Shown here: piece by piece, positions 34,211 to 47,600 of the stretch
Layout of the letters: the number at the start of each line of letters is the position of its first letter
Numbering within the stretch: position 1 is the stretch's first letter
Assembly (NCBI GenBank): GCA_036365455.1
Contig: JAWQUS010000016.1
Coordinates: forward strand, 11,927,001-11,991,000
Origin: Macrosoma leucophasiata
Lineage: Eukaryota; Arthropoda; Insecta; Lepidoptera; Hedylidae
DNA: 64,000 nucleotides
Direction of reading: 5' to 3'
Translations under genes and position numbers: made by a program
Notes under the pieces: generated by a model
What the model saw: only the letters and a program-made list of their open reading frames with translations
What the model was told of the DNA's origin: nothing
Database searches by the model: none

Positions 34211-37200
34211 AATATTATTTTTTTAATTAGTTATTTATCAAATGATCTCCTCTCATAGGATGTAAGATAAAGCTTTCCAATTGTAAGAAACCTTTAAAAT
34301 ATGATAAGTAATATGATAAGTACCTACATGAAGATCAGCTTTTCCGTGTTATGTGTGACCATGTCCTAGTTCCCTTTATTCTCCTTTGAAGTTGAATTTC
34401 ATTTGCAGCAAGTGGTTATTAAACTATACCTGTAACTAAATTCGAAGACGAATAAAAAAAAAATAGGTGGAATACGGTATATAGAAATGTTTGGCACTTG
34501 TGTTTGGGATTGAATGGGGCTTGTCCCTTGATTACTAGAAAATATTGAATTTTACTAGAAAAGATTTAAAACCTACAAATTACGCTAAGTATACCAAAAC
34601 TAAACATAAATTAAGATTCACAGAGCCTTATGTACATATGTAGTTTGTACTAAAAACATTTAGGTAACTGTTACAATTCTTACAAAAATCTAAATAATAA
34701 ATATGAAAATTGTCTAAATGCTTTTAAGATTTGTTTTGTAAGGAAGGTGACAAACAAGAGTGTCCCTGACGTTGATGTTAAGTGATGACTGTAGCCTATA
34801 GACTTCTACACAAAAAACCAGAGGCAGATAATGCAGATACGTTACCACCCCATAGACCTAAGGTGACATGTCTCAGTGATAGTAATTACATAATGAATGC
34901 ATAATAAATATGTTAAAAGGATTCAAAATATCAAGTACTTATTATAGGTTGTATTCCAAAAAGCACTGCGGCCACTGTGACAGTGCTGTACTGTCGTTCC
35001 GATGTATCCGACAGTATACTGCCGCAGGTGTCATGCAGAAGGGTATGACGTCATAGATGGCGTCATCTTAATACTGTGAGCACTGAGGTGCTTTGAGGAG
35101 GATCTTTGAGGTGCAGAACGTCACCTGTAAACGTAACTCTCAGTAGTTTGATCACGTGACCAACCTGTCATTATTGTTTTATTTATTTATAGTTATTAAA
35201 AGATTTCATCGATAATAAAAACATAATATAAATTGTTTTATTTTTTTTCACTGAACTGAAAGACAAGCTTTTTGTTCTTGTCAACACACTAAGTGAATTC
35301 TAAAAGTCATTAAGAAGTTAAAAAAATTCTAAAAATGTTTATTGAAATCATAATATCCATTTATAGAATTTCAGACTTAGAATTCACTTTTTAAAAAGTC
35401 AATAAAATTTAAAATTGTCTAGGCGCTACGGCGGCGATATTCAAATTAAGTTGTCATTTATCGACAGAGGGCGCTTGACAACCAATCGACTGATGACTCT
35501 ATCTCTACATATATAAGTTACTCTATGAAATAAATTACACGGATGACCAAAAGAAAAACCACTCTGTAAGAAGGTAAGTAAGTCTATTCCTCTTTGACTT
35601 TGATATTTGACATGAATAATCTGTCAATCAATGTAAAATGTCATTGAGCTATGTATTGTACACATAGAGTTAATATAAATGGAGAAGGTGCATTCTACTA
35701 TAGAAACAGTAGTTATACAATAATAGGTAAAATCGACATATGTCTGACAAAAACAGTTTTGACTCTTTCTAACCAGTAGCTCTCTATCTAAAAAGAGACA
35801 AGATGAATGCAGAGTATCAATTTTGGAAATGATTTGATGTGACGTCACACTTATGCCTTCGCGTGACCGTCGGCGCCATTGTATGCGCCGGATTTGTGGT
35901 ACATCTGTTGTCAAACAAACAGGTGCTCGTAATATTTTTGCTGTTTTCTTGAAAACTAAATCTTTTAGCTAGATAATGTGGTATTCTAGGTTTTGCTTTA
36001 TGTTGACTGATTATGCTCTCGTACTGTTTAAAACAGAGTGGTGCAAGGAAAAACGAAAATAATCTTGGATTGAACTTTGTGAGGTTATGTACAAATTTTC
36101 ACGGATTGTGTAGTATTCGGTGGGATTTTGAAATGCAGTGATATATAGTGATATGTTTTATTAAGAGTTTTGCAGACCTGTGTAAGTTTCGTATGACTTA
36201 TAGGACTTTTAATGCTATTCATTCTTTTCTAAAAATAGCATTTTTATATAGTGATGTACGAATACTAACCTGATATATCAAAGTATCGATATAAAATTAT
36301 TTTCATATCAATTTAAATTATGTAATATTATATTGTATTAGCATTATACTCGATAGAATTTCTTGTTTCTTAATAAAATATCGAAGAAGAAATTGATGAA
36401 GATTAAATCATTTTTCTCCTTTTTTGCACCCGATATAGCATGGATTTTTTTCAGAGATTTTTAGAGTGTAATATAAGTATAAGCACACTTTTTTTTTTAT
36501 TTCATGAAGTTGCAAACAGGTATCAGTTTACATTGGTAAGTAATAGCCTATCAGTCTACACGAAACCAGTGCTTTCAATCTAAATGCGTTGCCACTCCTA
36601 AGGCCCAAGATATTACGCATCTGTGCTGGAAATCACAGGGCCGTACAGATCTGTGTCACTAACTTCTACATGCGTATCATCTGAAAATTGAAGCAGGTTC
36701 CATTTCTTTTCAATTACTCATATCATTAACATACCTAGAGCCGTTCCTGCTACTTTTATAATATTGTTTAAGGTATAGCTAAAAATAATAATAATGAAAA
36801 AATAAAAAAAGATCCTGTTGCACTCACGTCCAACATGTAAGTAGAAGATCTTTCGAGAATGCACAAAAATCAAATGTGTTTTTTGGCCTTTAACTTGACC
36901 GAAGCGTCATCGTGCTACTGAAATTAACTAAACATAATGATTAAAATTTGGAATACGTAGCAACAATATTTACAGAGATGCATTCCAAGGAGCTGGTTGC
37001 TCTCACATTTGAAGGCTGATATAGAAAATCCTACTGAAATTCAACATTGCCACAATTTGCAATTTTTAGCTCTAGTTCTGGTTGAGATGAGAACCTTTCG
37101 CAAGCTGCTGGTAATCAATGAGATCATTTGAATGAATGAGTTTATTTATTTGCTAAAAGTATAGTAGGTACATAAGATCTACAGTATATAATATAGCTTT

Positions 37201-39957
37201 CTTTTATATTTTACTATTTAATTTGCATGCAAATTACAGCATACATTTTATTACTACATCATAATTATTACAATTATACTCAACTCTAATATAGTGAGTG
37301 GATTTTACTAAGACTTAGCATATATACTTTAAAAGAATAAGAATTCGTGTTGATAAAATATCGATATTAACCGCTTATGTATTAGCAGATGATATCGATA
37401 TTTATCGAAAACAACCCTATGAAAGGCGGCCATTGTAATCGCCCAATTTTTTGTAGGCAATCACGCCAATTCTGTAGGTATTTCTCCTCCATGTACTTTA
37501 GCTCAATGATTGTACATGGAGAAGCGCTACCTATAGAATTGGCGTGATTACCTACGATTTGGGCGATTACAATGGCCGCCTTTCATAGGGTTGTTTTCGG
37601 TAAATATCGATATCATCTTCTCATACATGAGCAGTTAATATCGATATTTTATCAACACGAATTCTTATTCTTTTAAAAGTATGTATGCCTCGGCTTAGTA
37701 AAATCCACTCACTAAATTGGAGTTGAGTATAATTGTAATAATTATGATGTAGTAACAAAATGTATCCTGTAATTTGCATGTCAATTAAATGGTGAAATAG
37801 AAAAGCAAGCTATATTGTATACTGAAGGTCTTATGTACCTACTATATTTTTAGCAAATAAATAAATTCATTAATTCAAATGAGGATCTCATAGATTACCA
37901 ACAACTTGCAAAAGGTTCTCAGCCAGTACTCAAGCTAAAAATGGCAAATTGTGGTACTGTTAAAGAACATTGGTCAAATCGTACTTGATTGCGAACAGAT
38001 AAGCCATGTATATGTAAAAAACCCGAATATTTTTTTATTAATACTAAAAATTATACATTTTTTTTGTAAAAAGTTAGAAAAAAAGATATTCATTTATTTC
38101 TAAGTGTACGATAATTTTTAGAAGACATCTTGTTCGGATGTACAGAACGTACCGTTAACGTTTCATTTTTATACGATATGACTGTACTTTAAATATTTAT
38201 GAATATTCTATCCATTGGTAGTCGTTCATGAATAGTATTATAATTATTTACACATTCAGATGTATTTAAATAATTATTTTACATTGTTACTATTTACTTT
38301 TGGGGTAATTTTCATAAAAGTAATTATGATAATGTTTTTATATTTATGACTAATCGGGAGAGGTATGTGTTTTTAAGAAATCGCTGCAATAAAGTGTGTA
38401 GAGATGCACAACGTCGCCATATTCATAATTCCGTGTCTGAAGAAGATCCAGCCAAAGTGTGGAAATTTCTAAAGTTGCTTGGAGTTGGTAAATCTAGTAA
38501 TACTTCTGATCCACTTTTTAATGGCATTCATATTGATACCTTAAATCAACATTTTTCTTCGTCTCCTGTTCTAAATGGAACCAATTAATTAAACACTCTA
38601 TACAATACTTGTCTTCAATCACTGCTCCTGACTATCCACTATTTTTCATCGAACAATTCTCCGATCGTGATGTTAAGAAAACCATCCTACCCATTGACTC
38701 GAATGCGGTTGGTAATGGTGTAATCAGTCGGAAAATGATAGTTCCCGTGATTGATACTATAACTCCGATAATTTCTTCTATATTACATTTTTCTATTGGT
38801 CATAGTATTTTTCCTTCAGCTTGGAAAGACGCTCAAATAATACCTATTCCTAAAAAACTTATCCTAAATCCTTCCATGACTATCGTCCTATTTCCGTACT
38901 TCCATTCCTGTCCAAAGTATTGAGCGTCTTGTCCACCAGCAACTTAGCACCTTTCTCTCTTAACACGATTTATTTAATCCACTGCAATCTGGTTTCCATC
39001 CTGGCCATAGCACGTCTACCGCTTTAGTAAAAATAACAGAAGACATCCGGTTCGGTATGGAAAACCGGCAGGTTACCATATTAACTCTTCTTGATTTCAG
39101 CAACGCATTTACTTCGTTCTCTTAACATATCTCCGACGGTGATTGATTGGTTTCATAGTTACCTGTTCGGACGTCGGCAGTGCGTTCGCGTGGACGATGA
39201 GTTCTCTACGTGGTGCGTAATGTTGCTGGAGTCCCACAGGGTGTGTCTCCTTTCCTCTTCTCCATTTTTTTTATTTCCATCAGTAATAATTTAACTTCTC
39301 TCTACCACTTATATGCAGACGATTTGCAACTTTATATGCAGACTACTCTTGAGGAGTTACCTGAAGCCATACGTAAAATGAATATTAATCTTGATATGAT
39401 ATCTGATTGGGGTAATGCTTATGGTCTTCAGGTTAACCCTAAAAAAAGTCAAGCCATTATATTAGGCAGCTCTCGTTTGATTCACAAGATTCGTATTTGG
39501 TTTACGCAAATACGATCATGTTTCCGAATTCCGTGTACAACTCAAGTGGCTGCCAATCCGCCTTCGCAGGAATACTCACATCCTCTCACTCCTTTACTGT
39601 TTGTTATTCTACCCTCACTATCCTTTTTATCTTAAGGAGCGTTTTCACTATCTTAGTCTCTCTTACTCCCACTTTCTTCGCTCTTCCAACAATTTAAGCC
39701 TTTTGACTCCTTCTCACACTTCCTCCTTCTATTCCAACTCTTTTACTAATCAAGCTGTACGTCTGTGGAATTTGTTACCGTTATCTATTCGTCAGGTGCA
39801 AACTCTAGAATACTTCGAAAGACATGTTTATGAATACTATCTCTCCTATAATAATCAGTAGGTAGTTATTATCTTCCATTTCGTTAATTCATATGTACTC
39901 ACACTTCTTACTTCTACTCACATCTTCTATCTCTTTATATAGGTTTAGGTATGTATG

Positions 39958-39960
<3 letters not shown>

Positions 39961-40001
<41 letters not shown>
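39961..40001. repeat. (TA)n microsatellite in the LINE 3' UTR
   Basis: About 20 TA units that interrupt the LINE 3' UTR and are absent from the related copy at 6.3 kb. Confidence 0.95.
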
Positions 40002-40004
<3 letters not shown>

Positions 40005-40696
40005 GTGTATTTATGTCGTACACCCCTATCCGAACTTTCATAATAATTGTCCTCCACCTGGTTGTCTGGAAGAGATTGCTACTAGTAATAAGACCGCCAA
40101 TTGTGCATATTTCTAAATTATTTTTTGTTACATTCTTTAAGATTTTTCGTGTACAATAAAGAATATTATTATTATTACTTATTGCGTGAATATTATTATA
40201 ATTACTTACTGTCTGATGGTGGGGTCAAAAGTCTTAGGAATCGGCGTGCATGTATGAAGAGAATGATGAAGGTACGAATGATGAAAGACGAGGCACGAGA
40301 GGTTTGTCAGAACCGGGATGTCTGGCGCTCTACACTCTCTGCCTACCCCGTTAGGGACCTGGCGTGAAGATACATACATACATACTTATTGCGTATTATG
40401 GAACGATGACCTGCCGCGGTTATTATGTGCAGTGATATATTGATCCGTTTATTTTGATAATTGATTCATCGATTTTTACTCTAGGTTGCAATTAACGTCA
40501 ATCGTAATGTAAAACTGTTCATCTCATATCACATTGCGCACTGGGCTGTACTTTTTTATTAAATAAAAAAACGTTTACGAGTCGCGTTCATAAGTACATA
40601 TGAAAGTAAAAAAAGTGTTGATAGTATTATTTTGTTAATCGATTACAAAACTGATTATGAAAAAATAAAATCGATGAATTTTGATAATCGATTACA

Positions 40697-40756
40697 GCAA
40701 TCTGTCTCTTGTCTGTCACTAAAGCCATCCTTAGTGACAGACAAGTGACAGATTGC
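40697..40756. other. 26-bp hairpin with one mismatch and 8-base loop
   Basis: Arms 40697-40722 and 40731-40756. Its size and imperfection resemble a short-hairpin precursor, but location in old repeat DNA makes a fold-back repeat more likely. Confidence 0.8.
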
Positions 40757-42478
40757 AGTTGCAATACTTGCAATCAGTGTTGCCAACTGCATCGTTATTA
40801 CAACATTGTATATTACGGTAAAACCACAGTAATTAGCAAATATTTACCACCTACTGTACGTTTACAACTACGGTAGCAAAAAACACCAAGCAGCTGCCCC
40901 TCTCTAGAAAACAAAAAGCAGCACAATTAATAGCAAAGACTGACAATAATATGTGCCATAAGAATAACCTCAAAATTATTTTCTTGTGATATTAAAAGAT
41001 CTTGGCTTTATGGATATTTTTTTTTTATGGAAATAAGTTTGGGTAATAAAAACAAACACAAATCAGTTTAATTTGATTCTGTACTCTGCAAAGTCCAGTC
41101 TCTATGGAGATTTGGCCATTCTTCTGTCAGAAGAATTTTCTATATCAGCTTTCAAATGTGAGTCTTATGCTGACCATGCATCTCTGTAAATGTTGTTGCT
41201 AAGTATTCCAAATTCCAATCATTATGTTTAATTGAGTAGCACGATGACGCTTCGGTCAAGTTAAAGGCCAATAAACACATTTGATTTTTGTACATTCTCG
41301 AAAGATCTACGTGTTGGACGTGAGTCCAACGGGATCTTTTTTATTTTTTTATTTATAACAATACTTTAAACAATATTATAAAAGTAGCAGGAACGGCTCT
41401 GGGTAAGTGAATGATATGAGTAATTGAATAGAAATGGAACCTGCTTCAATTTTCAGATGATACGCATGTAGATGTTAGTGACACAGATCTATACGGCCCT
41501 GTGATTTCCCGCACAGATGCGTAATGTCTTAGGCCTTAGGAGTAGCAACGCATTTAGATTGAAAGCCCTGGTTTCGTGAAAACTGCTAGGCTATAACTTA
41601 CCAATGTAAACTGATTCCTGTTTACCACTTGATGAAATTAAAAAAAAAAACTGTGTTATGTTGTGCTTATACTTATGTTACACTATATCTCAAAAAAAAT
41701 TGTGTGCAAAAAAGGAGAGAACAAAAATTATTTAAATAACATCAATTTCTTCATCGATATTTTACTAAGAAACAAGAAATTCTATCGAGTATAATGCTAA
41801 TGCAATATAATATTACTTAATGTAAATTGATATGAAAAATAATTTTATATCGATACTTTGATATATCCGGTTAGTGTTCCTACATCACTATAAAAAATGC
41901 TATTTTTAGAAAAGAATGAATAGCATTAAAAGTCGTATAAGTCATACGAAACTTACACATGTCTTCAAAACTCTTAATAAAACATATCACTATATATCAC
42001 TGTATTTCAAAATCCCACTGAATACGACACAATCCGTGAAAATTTGTGCATAACCTCACAAAGGTCAACTAAACATTATTTTCATTTTTTCTTACACCAC
42101 TCTGTTTTAAACAATACGAGAGCATAATCAGTTAACAAAAAGCAAAACATAGAATACCACAATAACTAGTTTAAAGATTTAGTTCTCAAGGAAACAGCAA
42201 AAATATTACGAGCACCTGTTTGTTTGACAACAGATGTACCACAATTCGGGTGCATAGAATGGCGGCGACGGTCACGCGAAGGCACACGTATGACGTCACA
42301 TCAAATCATTTCCAAAATTAATACTCTGCATACACGTTGTGTCTCTTTTTACATATGGAGCTACTGGCTCGTTAGAAAGAGTCAAAACTGTTTTTGTCAG
42401 ACATGTGTCGATTTTACCCATTATTGTCTATTTACTGTTTCTAGTAGTAGAATGTGTCTTCTCCATGTGTATTAACTC

Positions 42479-43110
42479 CGCGTGACCGTCGTCGCCAATG
42501 TCGCCATTGTATGCGCCCGATTTGTGGTAGATCTGTTGTCAAACAACCAGGTGCTCGTAATATTTTTGTTGTTTTCTTGAGAACTATTCAATGAATCGTT
42601 TAACTACTTTTTTTTTTTTTTTTTTTTTTGTTATTATGGCATCGCTATTACACATATTGCCAGTGTCAAGTAAGCAGCGTAAAAGTTAGTATAATATAGT
42701 CATCAAGTATAATATGTAAGTATCAAGTATATAAGTTATCAAGTATAATATGTCAGTCAAGTGAGTTACAATCAAGTTATTCGAGTAAAGCGATGGCTAC
42801 TTTACCAGAACATTTACAATGAAGTTTTGGAGGCAACCTGAAAGGTCGTGTTTTCGCACTGTTATTCTATTTCACTATACACGGGCACTGTAATAAACCT
42901 ATATCAAACAAAATGCCACCAATTTTAATCAATATAACTTAAAAATGCACAGAAAATGAAATAAATTAAGAGCACCATACGCCCCTTTCAAGATTCCCGC
43001 TAAAACTCCGTTTAACTATTTATTGTGGTATTCTAGGTTCTACTTTATGTTGACTGATTATGCTCTCCTATTGTTTAAAACAGAGAGGTGCAAGAAAAAG
43101 TGGTTATACG
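42479..43110 (+). repeat. Partial left-arm copy of the long palindrome, second turn-around
   Basis: Immediately after the right arm the orientation flips. 42481-42597 matches 35862-35960 in direct orientation, and after a retroposon (42607-43009) the match continues at 43019-43105 (TGTGGTATTCTAGGTT, TTTAAAACAGAG). Two inversions therefore lie back to back. Confidence 0.7.
42607..43009 (-). mobile_element. Poly(A)-tailed short retroposon, copy 1
   Basis: It is flanked by GTTTAACTA on both sides (42598-42606, 43010-43018). On the minus strand it starts GGAGTTTTAGCGGGAA and ends in a run of A (T-run at 42608-42629). The duplication and tail indicate LINE-driven retroposition. It has no A or B box that I can see and no ORF. 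Confidence 0.75.
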
Positions 43111-43850
43111 AGGTGAATCAAAAAGTTCTCAGAATCGCTATAAAATACAACAAAATATAAATACAGTTATTTTATTTTTCAACGTAATCTCTATCTAAGT
43201 CAATACATTCAGAATACCGCTGTTCTAACTTTCTAATTCCTTCCGTAAAAAAATCACGATCTTGGCTCTCAAACGATTCGTCAACGGCAGCCATAACGGC
43301 GTCGTCATCCTCAAATTTAGTGCCACGGATATGTTCCTTTAATTTGGGGAACAGGTGAAAATCACCAGGGGCTAAGTCCGGAGAATATGGCGGGTGTTCA
43401 ATAATTTCAAAGTCAGCATTGCGGATTGCTTTCAGCGCAACTTCCGACTTCCGACCGATGAGCAGGCGCGTTATCGTGAAGAAACAAGACGCCCAATGAC
43501 AGTTTCCCTCGACGTTTTTCTTTAACTGCGTCGCCCAATTTTGGGATTAAACTAGCATATTACTGTCCGTTAATTGTCTGTCCTTTCGGTAGGTAATCAA
43601 TAAAAATGATTCCTTCACTATCCCAGAACACAGAGGCCATAACCTTGCCAGCGGTAGCAGTCACTCGAAATTTCTTCATAGGCGCTGAGGATGGTCGTTT
43701 CCAAGACATGCTTTGTTTTGTTTTTTCAGGGTCGAAATGGTGAACCCATGTTTCATCCATAGTGATAACACAGCGGCAAAATTTTTGTTTTCGTCGGTTA
43801 ACATTCTTGGAACCCACCTTGCTGACGCTTTTTTGAAACCTAGTGAATCG
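43106..43850 (-). pseudogene. Second mariner lineage, decayed transposase fragment
   Basis: The minus strand encodes CVITMDETWVHHFDPE (first Asp), SMSWKRPSSAPMKKFRVTAT and VFWDSEGIIFIDYLPKGQTI. After a stop, other frames give FLHDNAPAHRSEVALKAI and HPPYSPDLAPGDFHLFPKLK, DD34D spacing. The 3' end CGAGGTGAATCAAAAAGTTC marks the terminal region. It is clearly distinct from the cecropia-type copies and broken by stops and a frameshift near 43465. Confidence 0.8.
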
Positions 43851-44518
43851 GTTAAAATGGATTGTATGCTGCCAAAGGATGGACTTTGGTCTCTATTACA
43901 CAGACATCAATCGTGTATTAACACGTGCACCTGTGTGCGTAGCACGTAGAGATTACCAAACGTCGCCCATAAGAGGGGAGGAGATTGGGCGGGACGTCGA
44001 AGTGTCCATTCTATACGTAGTATTTACATATTCTTTGCCACTGGGTTCTACTCGTATATCTGAAGACAACCATTATTTCAGGCCTTACATAGGTATCTAC
44101 TACTTAGTTACAATTATTGATGATGTTATAGACAACAAACAACAAAGTAGGTTCCTACGTAACTTGCCTATAACTAATGCCTACGATTCCCGAAGGCGGA
44201 CAAATGGATGGACAAAGCACTCATCATCCCATCCAGTAATCTCGTGGAGTCGAAATACGAAAAAAAACAAAAGACGACAAGGGGGCGGGAGTAAAATATC
44301 TCGTTGTGTATATAATAATGTAATAACAAATTTTCACTGGATTTAGGTGTACTGCTGATAAATGTGTTCGTACGAATCAAAGGCTGTTTACTACGTTCTT
44401 GGGTTGCAATTTTATCAGGTCCTTTTATTGCAACAAGTTGATTAAAAATCATGTGATTACTGAGCGACCCCTAAATAAAAAAATAAGTTTTGTCAACATT
44501 AATTTAATATTTTATTAA

Positions 44519-44666
44519 TCAATGCTTACTAAATAAAGTGTTTTTCAATTTGATTGAACACATGTCAAGTGGTGAGTTTCCTTCTTTATTCTTGTGATCT
44601 AAATTGCCTCCAGCTTTAACCAACATAGATGCAACCGCTTCTCTATCCTCTTCACATGCAAGATGT
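44519..44666 (-). CDS. PSMD10: gankyrin exon 4 (stop codon)
   Basis: 148 nt, HLACEEDREAVASMLVKAGG to KNTLFSKH, then TGA. The acceptor TTTCAG supplies the third base of Leu, restoring NTALHLA. It encodes the end of repeat 5 and the C-terminal cap. Confidence 0.93.
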
Positions 44667-47600
44667 CTGAAATTAATATTGTTTCTATAGGTATATGCCA
44701 GGGTCATATCGAAGCGATAATTATCATTGATAATAACAAAATATTGTTTTACGGGTATCTAAACGTGAATTGCCGCTTCTGCGCGTATTCAATTAGCATT
44801 TTTTCTTGCGCGTTAACATTTTCTTTTATACTGGTGGTAGAGCTTCAGTAACGGAGCTCGCGGGCGTAGGCACCACCGTATTACTTTCCGCGAAATGGTA
44901 GTGTTCAGCATTATCGTGTTCCGGTCAGGTGGTAATGTCCGTACAATACCACCCTGTAATTTCCGACACAGAGGCATAACACCTTCGCCCTCAGGAGTGT
45001 TAACGCATCTGCATTTTGACCTTGGTATTTGTGGGTGTCTATCAGTCAGTCAGTCAGTCATCAGTTATCAGTCATCTTTTAACATCAATGTGAACTGCAT
45101 GCTTGTTTGCCACTTCAGTGACATAAAAAAAAATTCAAGCATTTTAGGCGCGTCGTTTCAAGCAAATGTGCCCGTAGATCAGCGTTGCCAGACGTTCCGA
45201 TTTTTTAAGTCAAAAATGTCCCGCGCGGGACAAGCTTTGTCCCGCTTTCGGTGATAATTTATCACCGAAAGGTCGATTTATCACTGATAAATCGACCGTG
45301 CGTGCAGTGCTAAGGAAATACGTCCGTTATTAAAAAATCGTCCTGATGGGTTTAAAATATCATATTCTTATTCAAATACATTTCTATGTATTTTTTTGCT
45401 ATCTTTTTGTCAAGTAATCGTAATGTAAAATCAAGTAAATTGATAAATATTGAAATACATCTGATTAAATAGAATTTTTACTATGTCCCGCTTTTGACGA
45501 GAGAATCCCGCTTTTTCACTCAAAAAGTTTCGAAATCCCGACTTGACAAAATTAAAATTTGGCAACGCTGGCGTAGCTATAAATGTGAGGAGTGAGTTTG
45601 CAATTTTCGAGTATTTCAGCTGAGCTACTGACTCGAGTTGCGAATCAAGTCAACAGCGGCAGCTTTTCTTGATTTCTTCGTTATCTTTTACTTAAAAATA
45701 CATTTTCATTGTATATTCAGTCATCTATCTAAATCATCCAAGTCCAACCCATACAATTTTTTGCGGGTGTTAGAGCTCTAGTGACGGAGCTCGCGGGTCC
45801 GGCAGGTTCCGGTCGGGTGGTAATGTAATAATGGCCCTGTCAATTCCGGCACAGAGACGTAACACCTTAGGCCTCAGGAGTGGTATCGCATCTGCATTTT
45901 GACCTTGGTCCTTGTGTGGGTGTCTATAAGCTGCAGTCATCACTTAAGATCAATGTTGACTGCATGTTTGTTTGCCACTTCCATTATATAATAAAAAAAA
46001 AATCTACAACTGGCCCTGGCAATATACAAGGTAAGGACGCTGCGCACCGACGAGAAGATTATGGAATTGGAGGAGGAATTGAGTATGAACTGAAAGTGGG
46101 GTAATTTGGATATCGGCAACGAAACGACAGGGGCCTCTGGCACTAGCTGTCTTCATGGAGAAAGAGAGCCTCTACATGATGAACTCATTCTTGCATGAAG
46201 CAGGCGTGCCGGAAATAAACCTTTTTTTTTTACCACGGTAAAATGCGTTACGCATACCCACCCTTGGGGAGAGGGGTGGGTTATGTGGGACTCCGGGAAA
46301 GTCATCCGACTACCCACTAAAAACCCCTGGGTGTTCCGACTCGTCCGCCATCACTGGCGGGGTCACGGGAACGCTATCGCACACATCCGCGACCCCACCG
46401 GCGGCTGCTCGTTGCCGAGCCCTCCTCGGAGCCTTTCGGCTCCAACCAACACTAGTGGCGTGCGGAACACCTGCACGCCAGCCAGCCCGGGACCTCTCCA
46501 TTCGGGTTAAAGGACATCCCCTAGTCCGGCGCTCGAAGGTCCCTGCCCCGACCACTCACAACGCCAGGCGTCCCAAGACGCCCGGGTGGAGAAGTCCAGG
46601 GGCACACAGTCCGGCCCCGGGGGAGCGGGAGTGTCAGAGATGAACTGACCTTCAACCACCCCCCCGCGGCCCCACCACGTCCCTATCTGACGGCGAGACC
46701 ACCGCTAGGCGGCTGGGGATAGGGTGCAGGGCAACGACACACCCGTACACCTCTTCCCTAGCCGCCTGCCCACCACGTCCCCATCTTACGGCGGCACAAC
46801 TGCTAGGCAGCTGGGGATAGGGTGCAGGGCCAACGACCTACCCGTACACCTCTTCCCCAGCCGTCTCCTTACCACAGCAGCGAATGGCGGGCAGAACCAC
46901 GCCAAACGCCGCTCCCTCTCTGGGTTCCTCTTGGCTTCTCCGGTGTGAGGCCAACCACCGGGTACTGAGCCCCCCGCCACGACAAGGCGGAAACCCTCGG
47001 GGGGGGGACCGGAAATGGACCAGGATCAGACCTAACGAGGCGACAAATACGACATAATAATAATAATGGCAACCGTTGATACGTCCCACTGCTGGGCACG
47101 AGGCTCTTCCCTTTTTTGGGGGGAGATATGACTAAATTATGTCCACGGTGCGACATAATAATATTTTCAGTGATGTTTTTGTGACCAATGCAGTTAAAAA
47201 CGGGAGCGATCATTGAATGGTAAGTAACGGGTACACTGAACATAAACGTCAAGCTAAAGAGAAGAGATAGAATGAGTCAAAAGTAATGAAGTCCGGCTAA
47301 AGAAGTCTTAGTTCCTCCTAACACCCGCCTAAATCCAAAACCCTGAGAGCTCCAAACTCGAGCTGCAAAATAACTTTGAATGCCTAAGTAAGTAATAGCG
47401 TAAATGTGGCCGAATACAATTCAACAGGTTCGTGAAAACTGTCCACACTTAAGGTTTTCAAGAGCCGCCACACGAATAAGACCAAAATGATATCTAGCTA
47501 AACTCTTAAGTCTCTCAAAGACATGGAAGAGAGTTGCGGTATGGTTCTCAAGTCAACTGAAGACGCTTTGTGTACTGAAGTGTACAGGCGAATGAATAGA

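Larger units (their letters stand above)
37968..41137 (+). mobile_element. Decayed Jockey/CR1-like LINE plus flanking repeats, inserted in the long palindrome
   Basis: Pieces of one reverse transcriptase appear in shifting frames: DVKKTILPIDSNAVGNGVIS, PSAWKDAQIIPIPKK, WFHSYLFGRRQCVRVDDEFS, LYADDLQLYMQTT (catalytic YADD) and AVRLWNLLPLSIRQVQTLE. The 3' UTR (39862-40172) holds a (TA)n run and ends in TATTATTATTA. Multiple stops and frameshifts show it is dead. The stretch 38001-38345 before it, and 40380-41137 after it, are AT-rich with no recognisable gene. Confidence 0.75.
35560..42478. repeat. Very long interrupted palindrome, arms about 1.8 kb
   Basis: The left arm (about 35650-37495) and right arm (about 37510-37967 plus 41138-42478) are inverted copies, centred near 37500 on GTACATGGAG and CTCCATGTAC. 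Matching landmarks are AAAACAACCCTATGAAAGGC at 37410 with its complement at 37575, and CGGTCACGCGAAGGCA at 42267 with its complement at 35860. Each arm carries the same SINE-like piece. No coding capacity was found. A third copy in right-arm orientation occupies 62397-64000. I take it to be a large fold-back repeat or a non-autonomous DNA element of unknown class. Confidence 0.75.

Noticed and set aside
44895..45254. 119-aa frame
   Set aside because: It lies across a reverse SINE-like copy and a TIR element.
46283..46948. Several Pro/Arg-rich frames on both strands
   Set aside because: They come from high GC content in a repeat block. No conserved motif, and frames overlap on both strands.
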